From Clostridia bacterium (lineage in GTDB: Bacteria > Bacillota > Clostridia > Oscillospirales > Acutalibacteraceae), in NCBI GenBank assembly GCA_017435665.1, contig JAFSEP010000048.1, positions 1 through 60,887 on the forward strand: a stretch of 60,887 nt of DNA, read 5' to 3'. The notes under the pieces were generated by a model. That model ran no database searches. It worked only from the letters and a program-made list of their open reading frames with translations, and had not been told where the DNA came from. Shown here piece after piece: positions 60,248-60,887 of this stretch; positions within the stretch are counted from its first letter, which is position 1; every line of letters begins with the position of its first letter. The position numbers and the translations under genes are program-made.

Positions 60248-60268
60248 ATACAGGGGCAAGCCCTGTAT
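60248..60268. repeat. Inverted repeat near a probable mobile-element edge
   Basis: ATACAGGG (60248-60255) pairs with CCCTGTAT (60261-60268), with further GCAC/GTGC pairing outside. It lies 40 bp after the RES gene. Hairpins like this occur near transfer regions of Firmicute elements, but no relaxase is in the window, so this is only suggestive. Confidence 0.4.
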
Positions 60269-60288
60269 GTGTGCTCTGCGAGGCTAAC

Positions 60289-60318
60289 AGCCCGGACTTC
60301 AATCGTCCGGGCTGTTTT
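60289..60318 (+). terminator. Terminator after the RES gene
   Basis: GCCCGGAC (60290-60297) pairs with GTCCGGGC (60305-60312), followed by TGTTTT. Confidence 0.75.
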
Positions 60319-60507
60319 GCGTCACTCCGTTCCGAACAAGGGGCTGCAAATTATCGGGTGTTATGAAAAAATTTTTATGGTACGCTTTTTAAGCATTTTT
60401 TATCGGAATACCTTCCGTGTTTTTTGCACTTTATCGGATAGATTTTCCCTGAACGATGATTTGTTCAAAGAAAAATTTCTATTGACTGAACAGAAATACC
60501 GATAAAA

Positions 60508-60534
60508 AAGACCAACTGAAAAACAGTTAGTCTT
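60508..60534 (-). terminator. Terminator of the Cys-rich VLP gene
   Basis: AAGACTAACTG pairs with CAGTTGGTCTT on the minus strand, followed by a T-run. It overlaps the stop codon. Confidence 0.75.
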
Positions 60535-60754
60535 AAAGTTCGGTTATTCTTTTCAGCAATGTTTTATCACCCGGCAGTACAGATTCGAAAAAATATCTGC
60601 AGATAATGCGGCTCGGTGTTATGAGCTGAGGGCAGATGTGAGCTTCTCCGTCATCAAGCAACAGACAGTTATCTTCATAACAGTTACAACACTCCGTTTT
60701 AATCAGCGTTGATACTTTCTCGAATAGCTGCGAGTTAAGTTTTAATTTTTGCAT
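60533..60754 (-). CDS. Cysteine-rich VLP-family small protein
   Basis: A 73-residue protein matching the 'cysteine-rich VLP' family. The conserved core is visible: 'ECCNCYEDNCLLLDDGE' (about 21-37), 'CPQL' and 'CRYFFESVLPGD'. Members are common cargo of conjugative and mobilisable elements in Firmicutes; the cysteines probably bind metal, and the function is unknown. AAAGGAGG lies upstream of the ATG. It marks the right end of the window as probable mobile DNA. Confidence 0.8.
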   Translation of the reverse strand: MQKLKLNSQLFEKVSTLIKTECCNCYEDNCLLLDDGEAHICPQLITPSRIICRYFFESVLPGDKTLLKRITEL

Positions 60755-60795
60755 GAGGATTGCCTCCTTTCGTTTGAATTTTTGATATAAAAATA

Positions 60796-60825
60796 CACCC
60801 GTCAGAATCTGACGAGTGCTATGTA
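60796..60825 (-). terminator. Terminator of a gene right of the window
   Basis: CACCCGTCAG (60796-60805) pairs with CTGACGAGTG (60809-60818). On the minus strand T's follow, so it should end a leftward gene lying beyond 60887. Confidence 0.6.
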
Positions 60826-60887
60826 AAAAATAGTAAAGCTGAAAAATGTGACGCAGTATTCATATACCGGAATTCTGCATTTGTGGG

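Noticed and set aside
60269-60505. 78-codon frame on the plus strand
   Set aside because: It runs through the terminator hairpin at 60289-60318, has no ribosome site and no recognisable domain.
56142-60754. Insertion sequence or transposase gene
   Set aside because: No transposase, integrase or relaxase frame is present; mobile origin is inferred only from the Cys-rich VLP gene, hairpins and composition.

Overview
The window looks like a chromosomal stretch of a strictly anaerobic, gut-type Clostridia (Ruminococcus/Oscillospirales-like). Evidence: moderately AT-rich DNA, Gram-positive style GGAGG ribosome sites, promoters with 17-bp spacers and TG-extended -10 boxes, an oxygen-sensitive class III ribonucleotide reductase with its activase, several radical-SAM/B12 enzymes, a GH43 glycosidase, an iron alcohol dehydrogenase, and an LPXTG-like anchored protein. 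Taxonomy is inferred from gene content only.

Layout. 1-787: no gene; two tandem leftward promoters (probably of an rRNA/tRNA operon lying off the left edge), a heptamer repeat and a palindromic repeat. 788-5003: an Xre regulator divergent from a DUF4234 membrane protein, VanZ, an alpha/beta hydrolase, and the tsaE-tsaB-rpiB operon. 5136-8326: rodA and two secreted proteins. 8540-13251: nrdG, nrdD (fused to a glutaredoxin-like domain), trxB and a zinc-ribbon protein; nrdG and nrdD each carry NrdR-box-like palindromes. 13376-18865: leftward operon of a GPH symporter, M20 peptidase, CapA-like protein and unknown membrane protein. 18999-23454: trmO, tRNA-Val, a structured repeat, GH43, Fe-ADH and an esterase. 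23512-28475: a MacB/FtsX-type ABC exporter with a 1208-residue coiled-coil permease. 28692-38992: two SDR enzymes, tRNA-Met and tRNA-Glu followed by a second copy of the structured repeat, CPBP-tadA-Mrp-YbaK, phosphoesterases, an LtaS-like enzyme and an SGNH hydrolase.

39284-49587 is the most distinctive metabolic locus: a six-gene leftward operon with three tandem paralogous cobalamin/radical-SAM proteins, a GT2 glycosyltransferase, a fourth, unrelated B12/radical-SAM protein with an unusual cysteine spacing, and a polytopic membrane protein; a GtrA flippase gene is divergent from it. It resembles a gtr-type polyprenyl-phosphate-sugar system joined to several radical-SAM modification enzymes. 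The product is unknown.

49650-55683 holds a NimA-like flavoprotein, small unknowns, a 1194-residue surface protein (beta-helix plus lipase-like domain) and YgjV. 56142-60754 looks acquired: SPFH/zinc-ribbon, membrane, CFI-box and RES-domain proteins, then a Cys-rich VLP gene typical of Firmicute mobile elements. The first of these is preceded by an apparently structured leader RNA.

Besides the radical-SAM locus, the most interesting non-coding signal is a pair of ~173-bp repeats (19834-20006, 30001-30174), each just downstream of tRNA genes. They consist of seven small hairpins joined by constant TGATAT/ATATCA separators. The hairpin stems differ between the copies but remain complementary, and each copy ends in the -35 box of a consensus promoter.
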